From an uncultured Paraburkholderia sp. (GTDB lineage Bacteria; Pseudomonadota; Gammaproteobacteria; Burkholderiales; Burkholderiaceae): DNA of 64,000 nucleotides. Below, in pieces: positions 46,786-56,061 of this stretch; position 1 is the first letter of the stretch; every line of letters starts with the position of its first letter. Location: contig CALNWN010000014.1 in assembly GCA_940746715.1 (NCBI GenBank), forward strand, positions 54,016 to 118,015, in the 5' to 3' direction. The notes beneath the pieces are model-generated. The model saw only the letters and a program-made list of their open reading frames with translations, made no database searches and was not told the origin of the DNA. Both the position numbers and the translations under genes were made by a program.

Positions 46786-48325
46786 CTATTCGGCGCGATC
46801 GAAATGCCCGTAATCGGTAGTGAAGGCGTTCGGCACCCTGCTGCCGTCAAAGCCGGTGGCGTGGGGATCTCCTCCCTTAAAAGCAAAGGTGAGGAGGCCC
46901 GGCGGTATATCGGGATTCTCAAACGTGATCAGGAACGAGTCGGCGGACCAATGCGTCAACCTCCCCGGAAAATCATGGGCGCCGATTTTCACTGCAAGGG
47001 TTTTGCCGTTGCGTATCACGGCAAGCGACCCATACAGCGAACTGACAAAGAGGCCCGTGAAAGCGTCAAGGTCGCGCGCGAGCGGCTTGGCATCGGCCCG
47101 GGGGCTTGGGCACATCGAGAAGCGCAAGCCAGCCTTTTTGCTCTTCGTGAATCTGCCTTTGCAAGTCCTGCCCTGACGGCGCAAGCACACGCTCGAGAAA
47201 CTCCGCACGGACGGCCTCGGGAAATACCGTCACCTGCTTGTTGGCAAAGATTGCGATGCCAAGGCCACGCTCCGGAATCAGCGTGACGATGGTGCGCATG
47301 CCGTTCAGCGCGCCATTTTTCTCGATTACGCGCCAGCGAAGGAAGTGGTAGCTCTCGCAGCCCAGCCCGGCCGAGTCATTGGGATCGCTCAGCGGACCGC
47401 CAACGCCTTGCACCATGCTCGCGGCGAAGATTTCCGTCACGGTTTCCTTGCTCAGAATCCGCTTGCCGTCCAATGTGCCTTGCCCGAGCAACATTGTCAT
47501 CCAGCGTCCGATGTCGCGGCCTGTCGAAACTATGGCGCCCGCACTGCTGAATTTGTCGACGTTCTCGTACGGCATGACCGAGCCGTCGATGTTATGGGCC
47601 GTGGCGCGATTATCGTCCTTGAAAAGTTCCGCCTGTATCGGACCACTTCGCGTCATGCCTAGCGGCACGAGCATCATGTTCGACAGCAATTGCGGGGGGC
47701 TCATCCCGGCAACTCGCGACGCGCTGTACTGCCCGAGAAAGATGCCGTAGTTCGAATAGGCCCATCGCGACCGGAAGCTATGGTCGAATTGCTGGAAGCG
47801 CGCGCGGTGCAGCAGTTCGTCGGGGCCAAAGTCGAGTTGGGGGAGCAGCTCGTCTGTGTAGGCCGGCAGCCCGGTACGATGTGCGAAGAAATCGCGCAAT
47901 GTGACATTCTGCGTGGCGTAAGGCTCCGCGAGTACGGTGTCAGGCGAAAAAGTCCTGACAGGTGCGTCCCAGGAAACCACGCCCCGATCGACGAGTGCTC
48001 CGACCGACGTCGCGGCGATGAACTTGCTCATGGACGCGAGCTGAAATCGTGTATCCCCGTCGACCGGCGCCGTTTCGCCCCGACGACGCACGCCGCACCC
48101 CTTCAGGAACTCAGTGCCCTTGTCGCTCGCCACGACGACAATCGCCCCAGGTACGCCATAGTCCTCAAGCGTCTTCTGTATGAACTGGTCGAACGTAACT
48201 CCGTTCACTTCCCCTGCAAGGGGACCTTCCGCGTGAGCGGGCTGCAGCGGCGCCAGCGTCGACGCCAAGAGCAGCAGCATCGCGAACCAGCGCGATCGGA
48301 TTACCGTTGACGCGGTCATCGCCAT
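46786..48325 (-). pseudogene. Serine beta-lactamase-like hydrolase (class C/PBP fold), frameshifted
   Basis: A secreted penicillin-binding-protein-fold hydrolase. Signal peptide is residues 1-32 (ending PAHA). The active-site SxxK is in FQLASMSKF, the second motif Tyr in YSNYG, and VTLRDFFAHRTGLPAY is typical of EstB/AmpC-like enzymes. In the first frame it runs to 47066. One extra G near 47095 shifts the C-terminal lipocalin-like domain (DUF3471: DLDAFTGLFVSSLYGSLAVI, GSRVPNAF) into the next frame, ending at 46786. The catalytic domain itself is complete, so some activity might remain. Confidence 0.88.
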
Positions 48326-48537
48326 CTCCCGAGTCGACTGCGTTCTTACGTTAGCGGAACCTATCGTCGTGTTACTGTACCGCGGCGTTCAGGTTGGAAT
48401 TAATTTAGGAATCGGCGGATGTCGAAAAAATCCTGGTATTCCGCGATTCGGCAGCGCCGATCAAGCGCAACACCGACGACCCATGATTCATCGGGGGCCA
48501 CGCCGAGCGACTGGATGCCTCCGACCCTACGCGTCGT

Positions 48538-49251
48538 TCACCCTGCCCGATCGCTCCCGGTCGTGCGGATCTGACCATGAATGGCTTCGCAATGGTGCAC
48601 GAGCGCCGGGCGGGAAAGCACGTACTGCTTAAGCGGTGTATCGATTTCGTAGAAGTAAATGTTGGCGACAAATCCATAGATCGCCGCGTCAACGGTGGCA
48701 GGATCGCCGCTGAACACATAGCCGGTGTTGCCGAGCATGTCCGCCACGACGCGCAGGTCCGCGATACCTCGCTCATAGACCTGCTCGGGTTCATATCGTC
48801 CGATGCCTTGATAGTGGTACCGCAGGCGGTTGTATTCGCGGGCCTCCTCGAGATCCCTAGCTCGAATGTCCGGGTGGGCGGACAGCACGGCGTCGCGAAA
48901 GGAGGGCCAGAAGCGCTCGTCGCGCCAGCGTGAAAAGCTCATGATCCAGTACAGGTCGTCGAGCGTTCGCCGGACCATGAAGTCCAGGTTCAACTGTCTT
49001 TGCGAAAGCGCGCGATCGATGTCCAGATGGTATCGACGTGTCAGATGCGCGATGATCCTGTCGCTGTCGCCGATCGTATCGTCCCCGTCGCGGAGGTAAG
49101 GCAGTTGGCCACGCGGCGCAACGCTTGTGTCGAGGACATGGCGATGCTCAAAGGCGAGGCCGCACAATCGCATGAACGCAAATACTTTCAGACCAAACGG
49201 ATTGTTATCGGCGACCCCGAAGAGATCCGGATAGGAATAAAGCGTCAACAT
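48538..49251 (-). CDS. Glutathione S-transferase family protein
   Basis: A 237-residue GST-fold protein from ATG 49251, with AAAGGAG upstream. The thioredoxin-like N-terminal domain has LTLYSYPDLFGVADNNPF, GQLPYLRDGDDTIGDSDRII; the helical C-terminal domain has FSGDPATVDAAIYGFVANIY. The form resembles the Faxc/metaxin-like GST group, in which the catalytic Ser/Tyr is atypical. It is intact. The substrate is unknown. Confidence 0.87.
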   Translation of the reverse strand: MLTLYSYPDLFGVADNNPFGLKVFAFMRLCGLAFEHRHVLDTSVAPRGQLPYLRDGDDTIGDSDRIIAHLTRRYHLDIDRALSQRQLNLDFMVRRTLDDLYWIMSFSRWRDERFWPSFRDAVLSAHPDIRARDLEEAREYNRLRYHYQGIGRYEPEQVYERGIADLRVVADMLGNTGYVFSGDPATVDAAIYGFVANIYFYEIDTPLKQYVLSRPALVHHCEAIHGQIRTTGSDRAG

Positions 49252-49743
49252 AAGCACTCCTTTGCGCGCGAGGCAACCGACCACTAACGCGTGAGAGAAG
49301 AGACCGTTCGTTGGCCATGCTACTTCATTCTGCCCATCTCAGGGGATAGACACCCGCCATGCGTCTGTGGTCAAGGCAAACGGGCTGGTCGCGCATGACT
49401 CCTGTGTCGTACGAGATGCGATACCCGCGCAGTAGGTTCTCCAAATACCAGACAAATGTGCCAGTCGACTGCTACGGTAAGGAGGCGCCGTTCGAATGAC
49501 TGAGCGTTGGCGACATCGAACCGCGAGAAGTGGCCCGTTTCCCGCAGGGCCATGGAGTCACAACCCTGCCGTTCGTACATTGGGAACGCGTGAACGGCTG
49601 CATTGGGCCGCGGCCGTTAAACGAGTGCAGTCGGCCAAAGGCGGCCGGTCGACATCAGATCCCAGATCGCCGACAATCCCGTTGCTTGTCGTCTCGCCGG
49701 CTTGCATAGAGCCGAAAATTGATCAATCACCAAGGATTGCGTC

Positions 49744-50070
49744 ATGCCCGAAGCTCCGCTTTGCTTATATGCCGATGCCCCAGTTCGCAAGTCCGTACGC
49801 GATGTCTGTGTTCGTGGCTCTTCGGGAAAAACAACTAACATTCGAGCTCTTCGCGGTTGACCTTCGAAGCGGCGCCAGTCGTGAAGAGAGCTACGCCGTC
49901 GAATCGTTGACTCGGCGCGCTTACCTACATTCGCGCATGGGCATTTCGCGCTATCCGAGTCATCAGCAATGACCGAGTACCTGGACGAGACTTCCCCTGA
50001 AACGCTAGGATATCCCCGGGACCGACCTCCTCGGGGCGAGGGCGCACCAACTTCAGGGGTGGCTGGTAAG
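49744..50070 (+). pseudogene. Glutathione transferase (YfcF-like) N-terminal fragment
   Basis: ATG 49744 starts MPEAPLCLYADA. After a frameshift near 49785 comes QFASPYAMSVFVALREKQLT and FAVDLRSGASRE, and after another near 49930 FAHGHFALSESSAMTEYLDE and ETLGYPRDRPPRG. Together these are the thioredoxin-like domain of a YfcF-type GST. The helical domain is missing. The intact GST gene at 48538 is on the other strand and not closely similar. Confidence 0.72.
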
Positions 50071-50195
50071 TGAACTGTTGCCGCTTCGTCAGGAACGCTC
50101 GACGGAGGTGGTGTTCTATAAAAATTGAGGCTCCGGCAGGAGGTCCGCAAGATGATTTTCAATCCGATAATGGAGTACGAAAGGAAGAAGCCTCT

Positions 50196-50369
50196 ATGAA
50201 CGAGAGCACGGTAGATCGAAAATCGTTTGATCTCGATCGACGTCGCGTGGGAGCACCATTGGTGATGCGAACGTGGCTGGCCCGCACCGTAGGTTTGCCC
50301 ATCGGCTGCCGCGTCGACGAAACACCGGGCGCAACATGCACAAAAGTCTATGGACATCAGAACTCTTAG
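50196..50369 (+). CDS. Small hypothetical protein
   Basis: A 57-codon frame starting MNESTVDRKSFDLDRRRVG, with AGGAAG 6 bp before the ATG. It overlaps the start of the methyltransferase gene by 20 bp. No family was recognised; it may be a spurious frame. Confidence 0.3.
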   Translation: MNESTVDRKSFDLDRRRVGAPLVMRTWLARTVGLPIGCRVDETPGATCTKVYGHQNS

Positions 50370-50937
50370 CGCCTACGACCAAAATTCCGCGTTATTTGCA
50401 AAAGACTGGGATGAGCAGCCGCCAGCGACAGACTTGCACGCGCTCGTACGGAGGTACTTCCGTCCCGGACGCACGGCGGACGTCGGCTGTGGTAGCGGAC
50501 GCGATGCTGCCTGGCTGTCTTTAAATGGTTTCCCGACCGTGGGCTTTGAGCCTTCGAAGTGTTTGCTGGAAGAGGCTCGACGGCGCCATCCCGACGTCCA
50601 GTTTCAGGTTGCCGCGCTACCAGAGCTTGAGGGCATCGCGGACGCGAGTTTCCAGAACGTGCTGTGCGAAACTGTCATCATGCATCTGGAGACGGAATTG
50701 ATTGTGCCTTCGGTGCGCAAGCTCCTGGACATCACCGAACCTGGCGGGACGCTGTATCTGAGCTGGCGGGTCACCGAGGGAAACGACCGCCGGGACGAAC
50801 ATGGACGGCTCTATGCTGCCTTTGATCCTTCGTTAGTTCTGCAGGCCTTATCCAACGCAGCTGTTGTTGTGAATGAGCAAGTGGTGAGTCCTTCGTCGAG
50901 TAAGGCGATCCGGCGCATCATCGCCAGGAAGGGATAG
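50350..50937 (+). CDS. Class I SAM-dependent methyltransferase
   Basis: A 195-residue methyltransferase. Motif I is TADVGCGSGRDAAWLSLNG, motif II PTVGFEPSKCLLEEARRRHP (acidic residue binding the SAM ribose), motif IV SFQNVLCETVIMHL, and post-motif EPGGTLYLSWRV. It is of the small, stand-alone type without a substrate-defining domain, so the acceptor is unknown. It is intact. Confidence 0.88.
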   Translation: MDIRTLSAYDQNSALFAKDWDEQPPATDLHALVRRYFRPGRTADVGCGSGRDAAWLSLNGFPTVGFEPSKCLLEEARRRHPDVQFQVAALPELEGIADASFQNVLCETVIMHLETELIVPSVRKLLDITEPGGTLYLSWRVTEGNDRRDEHGRLYAAFDPSLVLQALSNAAVVVNEQVVSPSSSKAIRRIIARKG

Positions 50938-51624
50938 ACGCGCTTGCCGAGTATGGCAATGGGCATGCTGCAACCCATAACGCCCGCTCGATCCAGCGGA
51001 GGTCTATTCCAGCAGGCTATGCCCGCTTCTGCATGCCTCCATGCCAAAGATTGAACAGCAGTTCACAGGAGATCTGGCGTTCGGCTTGGGTCGAGCGAAG
51101 CCAACCGCACGGGCATAGGCCGGCCATGTCGGGTCATTTGTGCGCTTTGTTCTCTGGACGTTGAGACGTCGGCTGCACCCCGGCAACCAGCCGTTCAATC
51201 CAACGGCACGACCGGAGGGCTTTGTACAAGCTATTCGTCAACGTACGAATCGTACCGTAGCATCGGTTTCAATGGGTCAGAGCCTTCGGCTCGCGTCTAT
51301 AACGGAGCGCCAGCGCCGGTGCTCACGTCTCGACACACTCCCCGGGTGGTCGTGGTCCTACGTTTTCGAAGGGTAATGGAGAAGACGAAATGGTCATCGA
51401 ACGTCCTGTTCGTGGCTTCGATCTTACCTAGAGCGAAGTTAGCGATAGCCGGTACGGCCTGTCGCTCCTCGTCGGACGCCTGTGAACCCTCAAACTGCGG
51501 TCTGCTTCCCAGCTTTAACATCGGCTCGGCCGCCATGTTCCATACTCATCGAATTTGATGCGACGTGTGCCTGGCAGAGGACTTGCTTCGCAGTCCGCCA
51601 ACTTCGTTCGCTGATGCCCCTCAC
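50938..51624. other. Intergenic stretch without recognised gene
   Basis: About 690 bp between the methyltransferase and the histidine kinase. Short frames at 51319-51558 (plus) and 51297-51536 (minus) are unrecognised and mutually overlapping. No IS end, tRNA or repeat was recognised. Confidence 0.45.
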
Positions 51625-53041
51625 ATGCCGAGACCATCCTTTTCCACTCAGCTTCTCACGCTTTGGATGCTCATCGCCGGGCTCTGTGGTCTGCTGTGTG
51701 TCGCGGTATGGCTCATGTTGTCGTCGGCGCTGAGCGAACGCGTCGTGACCGCGAGGCAGCAAGCGGCGGCCGCTTGCACCGCGGTTGCATCGCGCTATGA
51801 CTTGTCGATGCAACGCTCCGGCGAGACCGACGTCGATCTGATGCACGCGGTGCTCGATCTCGTGCTAATTCAGACCGACGGTATCGAAGGCGGCTTCTGG
51901 AACAGCAAAGCACCTTCGAATGCGGCGAACGGCTTCATTGCGTACGCATTCCCTACCTATGGAGGCAGCGGAGTTAAACGTGATGTTCCCGAAGCCGAGA
52001 CGCCACTTATTCTGCGTGCGCTGAAGAACGCATCGAGTGCCCGACAGTTGCAGTCCGAAATCGTGACGAGCGGAACGGACGCCGTGCTCGCGGTCGCCTG
52101 TCCGGTGCCGCGTCATGTGCACCTGCTCGCATGGACGCTCACCCGCGCCCGCCCGCCGCTTGGACCCTACGGCGAGCGCGCCACCGCCATTCTGGCGGGC
52201 GTGCTCGCCGTCATCGTCGTGCTCGCGCTGTTTCTGGCGCTGACGCTCAAGCGATGGCGACAAAACCTCTCGCGGCTGGAACACGCGCTCGCACCTGACG
52301 GTGAATTCGAGCAGGGCAAGCGGCTCGAGCGCTTCGGCGAGCGCGATCTCGACCAAATTGTCGATGCGCTGAACCGCTATGGCGAGCGCGCCGAGCGACT
52401 CAAACGCGATGCCAACGCGCTGAACCGGCAACTCGCACAGGCCGAGCGGTTTAGCACGTTGGGGAAGATGGCGGCGCAAATCGCGCATGAGATTCGCAAT
52501 CCGGCGTGCGCAATGCGACTCAAGGCCGAGAACGCGCTCGCAGGTGACGAGCCTGCTCGCACTGACGCAATCCGTGACGGTCCGCGCATGCGCGGTCGAT
52601 CTGCGCGCGTGGCTCGACGATATCGTCCATACGCATGAATCGCGCGCCGAAAGCAGGCAAGTCACGCTCGGCGCGGAAGTCGCGCAAAACCCGACGCAGC
52701 CGGTTTTCGATCCCGCGCAGATGGCGCGTGCGCTCGACAACCTTCTCGTGAACGCGCTCAGGCACGCGCTGTCAGGCGGAAATGTGACGGTTCGCGCGTA
52801 TGGCGCGGTCGCGAAAGGAGGTGAACGGCTCAGGCTCGAAGTCATCGATAATGGTGCGGGCGTAAGCCCTGCCGAGCGCGAGCGGATCTTCGAGCCGTTC
52901 GTGACGGGCCGCCCCGAGGGATCGGGTCTCGGTCTCGCCGTCGTCCGTGAGATTGCGTCGGCGCATGGCGGCCGCGCTTACCTCGCGGAAGATTCAAACG
53001 TGACACGCTTTGTGATCGACTTGCCATGGCGACCATCCTGA
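51625..53041 (+). pseudogene. Sensor histidine kinase with a deletion and frameshift
   Basis: A membrane sensor kinase from ATG 51625: first helix LLTLWMLIAGLCGLLCVAVW, a periplasmic segment, second helix ATAILAGVLAVIVVLALFLA, HAMP-like linker and the phosphoacceptor helix KMAAQIAHEIRNPACAMRLK. At 52543-52551 the frame is lost. The sequence resumes in another frame at SLLALTQSVTV, some 25 residues further on, then retains FDPAQMARALDNLLVNALRH (N box), DNGAGVSPAERERIFEPFV (G1) and GSGLGLAVVREI (G2). It overlaps the response-regulator gene start by 16 bp. The kinase is dead. Confidence 0.88.
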
Positions 53042-54397
53042 TCATCGATGACGACGACGCGTTCCGCGAAGGCCTTGCGGAAACCGTGCAGGACCTCGGT
53101 TACTCGCCGTCCGAAGCCCGTTCCGGCGATGACGCGTTCGAGCAGTTGCGCGGGCGTCCTGCCCCCGACTGCATCTTTCTCGACTTCCGCTTGCCGGGCG
53201 CGGACGGCCTCGTCGTGCTGGAAACGCTGCGCAAAACGCCGGGGCTACACACCGTGCCGGTCGTGATGCTCACCGCGTACGCGACAAGCGATAACACCAT
53301 CGGCGCCATGCGGCTCGGCGCTTTCGAGCACCTTACCAAGCCGGTCGGACGAGACGAGATCGCCGCGCTGCTGAAGCGCATTCTGTCGGCCTAGGTCGAC
53401 ACACCCGCCGCGCGCGCGTTCGCCGACGAGGCCCGATCCGATGAGCCGCAACTGCTCGGCGTGAGCGAGACCATGCGTGAGGTGCAGAAGCGCCTCGGCC
53501 GCGCGGCGGGCAGCAATTCGACCGTGCTGATCACCGGCGAAACGGGGACCGGTAAGGAAATCGCGGCGCGCGTGCTGCACCGTGCGTCGGCGCGCGCGAG
53601 CGGTCCGTTCGTCGCGGTGAACTGTGCGGCCATTCCCGACGATCTGCTTGAAAGCGAACTCTTCGGACACGACAAAGGCGCATTCACGGGTGCACAGGCC
53701 GATAGATAGGCGAGGGCGCGTCGAGGAAGCGCATGGCGGCACGCTTTTTCTCGATGAAGTCGGCGATATGCCGCTTCCCATGCAAGCGAAGCTCCTGCGC
53801 GTGCTTCAGGAGCGGCAAGTCACGCCTCTTGGCACGAACCGGATCGTGACGGTCGATGTGCGTGTGGTCGCCGCCACGCATCGCGATCTCGCTTCGATGG
53901 TCGCGGCGGGCACGTTCCGGCAAGACCTGCTGTTTCGTCTCAACGTAATTCCGCTGCATATGCCGCCGCTGCGCGAGCGCGTGGCCGATATCGTGCCGCT
54001 TGCCGAGCACTTCCTTGCGAGCGCATCGGCCGATATTGCGCGCAAACATCTTTCTGCCGATGCGCAGCGCCTGCTCCGCCACTTTCGCCTGGCCGGGCAA
54101 CGTCCGGGAGTTGGCCAATGCGATCGAGCGAGCGCGCTTGCGCCAGGTCAGGGGCTCACGCGCGACGACTTCGCGTTTCTGACCGCGACGCGAGACAGCG
54201 CGGATGACGGGATTCCCCCGGCGCTGCTCGAACTTCCCCTGCCGCAAGCGGTGGCGCAACTGGAGCGCGCGCTGATCGTTCATGCGCTGTCGGCATCGGG
54301 CGGCAATCGCGCCGAGGCGGCGCGGCGGCTCCGCATCAGCCGCCAGTCGCTTTACACGCGCATGGCGGCGCTGGGAATGTCCGACGCCTCCGTGTGA
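53026..54397 (+). pseudogene. NtrC-type sigma-54 response regulator, amber codon and frameshifts
   Basis: The receiver domain is complete (ILIIDDDDAFREGL, phosphoacceptor Asp in CIFLDFRLPGADG, Thr and Lys in MLTAYATS and LTKPVG). In-frame TAG at 53392-53394 replaces what is plausibly CAG. The same frame then gives VLITGETGTGKEIAARVLHR (Walker A) and ESELFGHDKGAFTGAQ (GAFTGA loop for sigma-54). GATAGATA at 53701-53708 is a 4-bp duplication causing the next stop; EEAHGGTLFLDEVGDMPL continues one frame over. A compensated shift near 54085-54150 garbles WPGNVRELANAIERA. The Fis-type helix-turn-helix ends the gene. It is the partner of the dead kinase. Confidence 0.9.
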
Positions 54398-54456
54398 AGC
54401 GGGAAGTGTCAAGGTATCGGACCTGTGCTGTCCGATACCTTGACACTTCCACACGG
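54390..54456. terminator. Very long perfect hairpin after the response-regulator gene
   Basis: Positions 54402-54422 pair without mismatch with 54430-54450 (21 bp) around a 7-nt loop, CTGTGCT. A further 6 bp, CCGTGT at 54390-54395 and ACACGG at 54451-54456, extend the stem across a one-sided bulge. The regulator stop codon lies partly within it. No T run follows, so it is not a textbook intrinsic terminator; a bidirectional terminator or RNA-stability hairpin is possible. Confidence 0.6.
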
Positions 54457-54544
54457 CGCTGTCGTGCAATGCGTTGAGGCACGGCGTTTCCAGATTGGCA
54501 TAGGCCTTGCAGATGATTCCTCGCTACGCAAAAAGGAGTGAATC

Positions 54545-55306
54545 ATGCAATCGACCCGATATCCCAGCTTGCGAATCGCCATGCTGGCGACCTTGCTTAC
54601 AGCGAGCGCCGGCTGCGCAGCACAATCCGCTGCAACGCCGACACCGCCGCCCGACGGAACAGATGCTCCGCTGCCTTCCATCTCCGGAACGCCGCTGCCT
54701 GCGCCGCCGCAAGGCGCCCAGCCGCGTGTGCTCGCCGACGCGGCTTCGGTCGCGACCACGCACGGCACTGTCGCGCGTTTCCTCACGAATCCGGATGGCG
54801 ACGTCGATGGCTTCATGACCGACGATGGCACCTTGGTGCGTTTTCCTCCGCATATGAGCGCGCAACTCACTTCGGCAGTTCGTCGCGGTGACCTCGTAGA
54901 AGTGAGCGGCAGACGCGAGGAAGGTGGCAGTTTGGCGGCTCAACGCATCACCGACAGACAGACGGGCCGGCAAGTGATCGACGAGCCGCCGATGCGCGGC
55001 GCACGGCCGATGCCACGCGCCGCGCGCGAAGGAGGACTCTCGCGTCTGAGCGCGCAAGGACAGGTGGCGCACATTACGACCTCACCGCGCGGCGAACCCG
55101 ATGGCGTGATTCTCTCCGACGGCACGGTCATCAAACTCATGCCGCCCGTGGCTCAACAGTTCGCCGCCCTGGTGCGGACGGGGGTGACAGTATCGGCGCA
55201 AGGCTACGGCACACGCAATCAATACGGCACCGCGCTTCAGGCGACCGCCTTCGGGTCGCCGGGCAATCTGACTCCGCTCTACGGCCGCAACGCGCCGATG
55301 CCTTGA
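54545..55306 (+). CDS. Exported protein with two copies of an uncharacterised repeat
   Basis: A 253-residue protein with an export signal (residues 1-24, ending in the weak lipobox SAGC), a Pro-rich linker (30-62) and two related modules of about 65 residues. Module 1 (73-137) is HGTVARFLTNPDGDVDGFM, DDGTLVRFPPHMSAQL, RRGDLVEVSG. Module 2 (171-235) is QGQVAHITTSPRGEPDGVIL, SDGTVIKLMPP, RTGVTVSAQG. The next gene has the same two modules without a signal. The modules look like small beta-barrels of OB-fold type (inference from pattern only). The frame is intact, which is notable here. No function is known to me. Confidence 0.8.
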   Translation: MQSTRYPSLRIAMLATLLTASAGCAAQSAATPTPPPDGTDAPLPSISGTPLPAPPQGAQPRVLADAASVATTHGTVARFLTNPDGDVDGFMTDDGTLVRFPPHMSAQLTSAVRRGDLVEVSGRREEGGSLAAQRITDRQTGRQVIDEPPMRGARPMPRAAREGGLSRLSAQGQVAHITTSPRGEPDGVILSDGTVIKLMPPVAQQFAALVRTGVTVSAQGYGTRNQYGTALQATAFGSPGNLTPLYGRNAPMP

Positions 55307-55339
55307 GGCAGCGCCACAACAACTTTAAGGACAACGAAC

Positions 55340-55891
55340 ATGCACTGGATCGACCCCACGAGTCTTCCGGAAACACGCGGCAAAGTCACCCGTTTTCTAT
55401 TGAACCCGCACGGTGAACTCGACGGCCTCATCATCGGCTCGCGTCAGGTTCACTTTCCTCCGCATTTGTCGAAGCAACTCGCGCGTCATGTCACGCTCGG
55501 CGATGTAGTTCGCGTGCGCGGCATCAAGCCTCGCGATGCCGACATGATTGCCGCCGTTTCGCTGACAACCGAAGGCGGCGTCGTGATTCTCGATGAAGGT
55601 CCGCATCTCAAAGGCGAGAAGCATCACAAGCCGGATGTGAAACGCAAACCGATGGACGCATCGGGCGAAGTGGTGCTTTCGCTCTTCGGCCCGAAAGGCG
55701 AATTGCGCGGCGCACTGCTGGACGACGGCACATCGTTGCGCATGCCGCCTCACGCGGCCGCAGAATTGGCCGATTACCTGACGCCGGGCGCGCACGTTCA
55801 CGCCTGGGGCCACGGTGTCAAGAACAGACACGGGTGCACGATTGAGGTCGACGAAATAGCCGAACTCGTCGATGCACCCGAGGCGCCCTGA
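55340..55891 (+). CDS. Cytoplasmic paralogue with two copies of the same repeat
   Basis: A 183-residue protein without a signal peptide. Module 1 (13-60): RGKVTRFLLNPHGELDGLII, RQVHFPPHLSKQLARHV, LGDVVRVRG. Module 2 (108-160): SGEVVLSLFGPKGELRGALL, DDGTSLRMPPHAAAEL, PGAHVHAWG. A basic, lysine-rich spacer (88-104: HLKGEKHHKPDVKRKP) separates them. It starts 33 bp after the exported paralogue, with AAGGA upstream, so the two are one transcription unit. Function is unknown; the basic spacer would fit nucleic-acid contact, but this is speculation. Confidence 0.8.
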   Translation: MHWIDPTSLPETRGKVTRFLLNPHGELDGLIIGSRQVHFPPHLSKQLARHVTLGDVVRVRGIKPRDADMIAAVSLTTEGGVVILDEGPHLKGEKHHKPDVKRKPMDASGEVVLSLFGPKGELRGALLDDGTSLRMPPHAAAELADYLTPGAHVHAWGHGVKNRHGCTIEVDEIAELVDAPEAP

Positions 55892-56061
55892 CAAGGCTGG
55901 GCCTCGTGCATGGAGCGTATGTCGTGGCGCGCCATGCAGACAAAGACCTCTAACATCACCCGGCACCAGGCACCGATGCACATGCGGTCGAAGCCTGGCC
56001 GGAGCACGGCATCCTCGGCACGCGGCTTGGGCCCAACAAAAGCGGACACCATTGGTGAGCC

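Noticed and set aside
49617..50357. A 246-codon minus-strand frame as a gene.
   Set aside because: It lacks family features and lies opposite readable GST fragments on the plus strand.
5174..53394. Reassignment of TAG to glutamine (four internal TAG codons sit where CAG is plausible).
   Set aside because: TAG is used as a true stop in intact genes such as the sigma factor at 483-485, and the TAG-bearing genes mostly also carry frameshifts, so they are pseudogenes rather than recoded genes.
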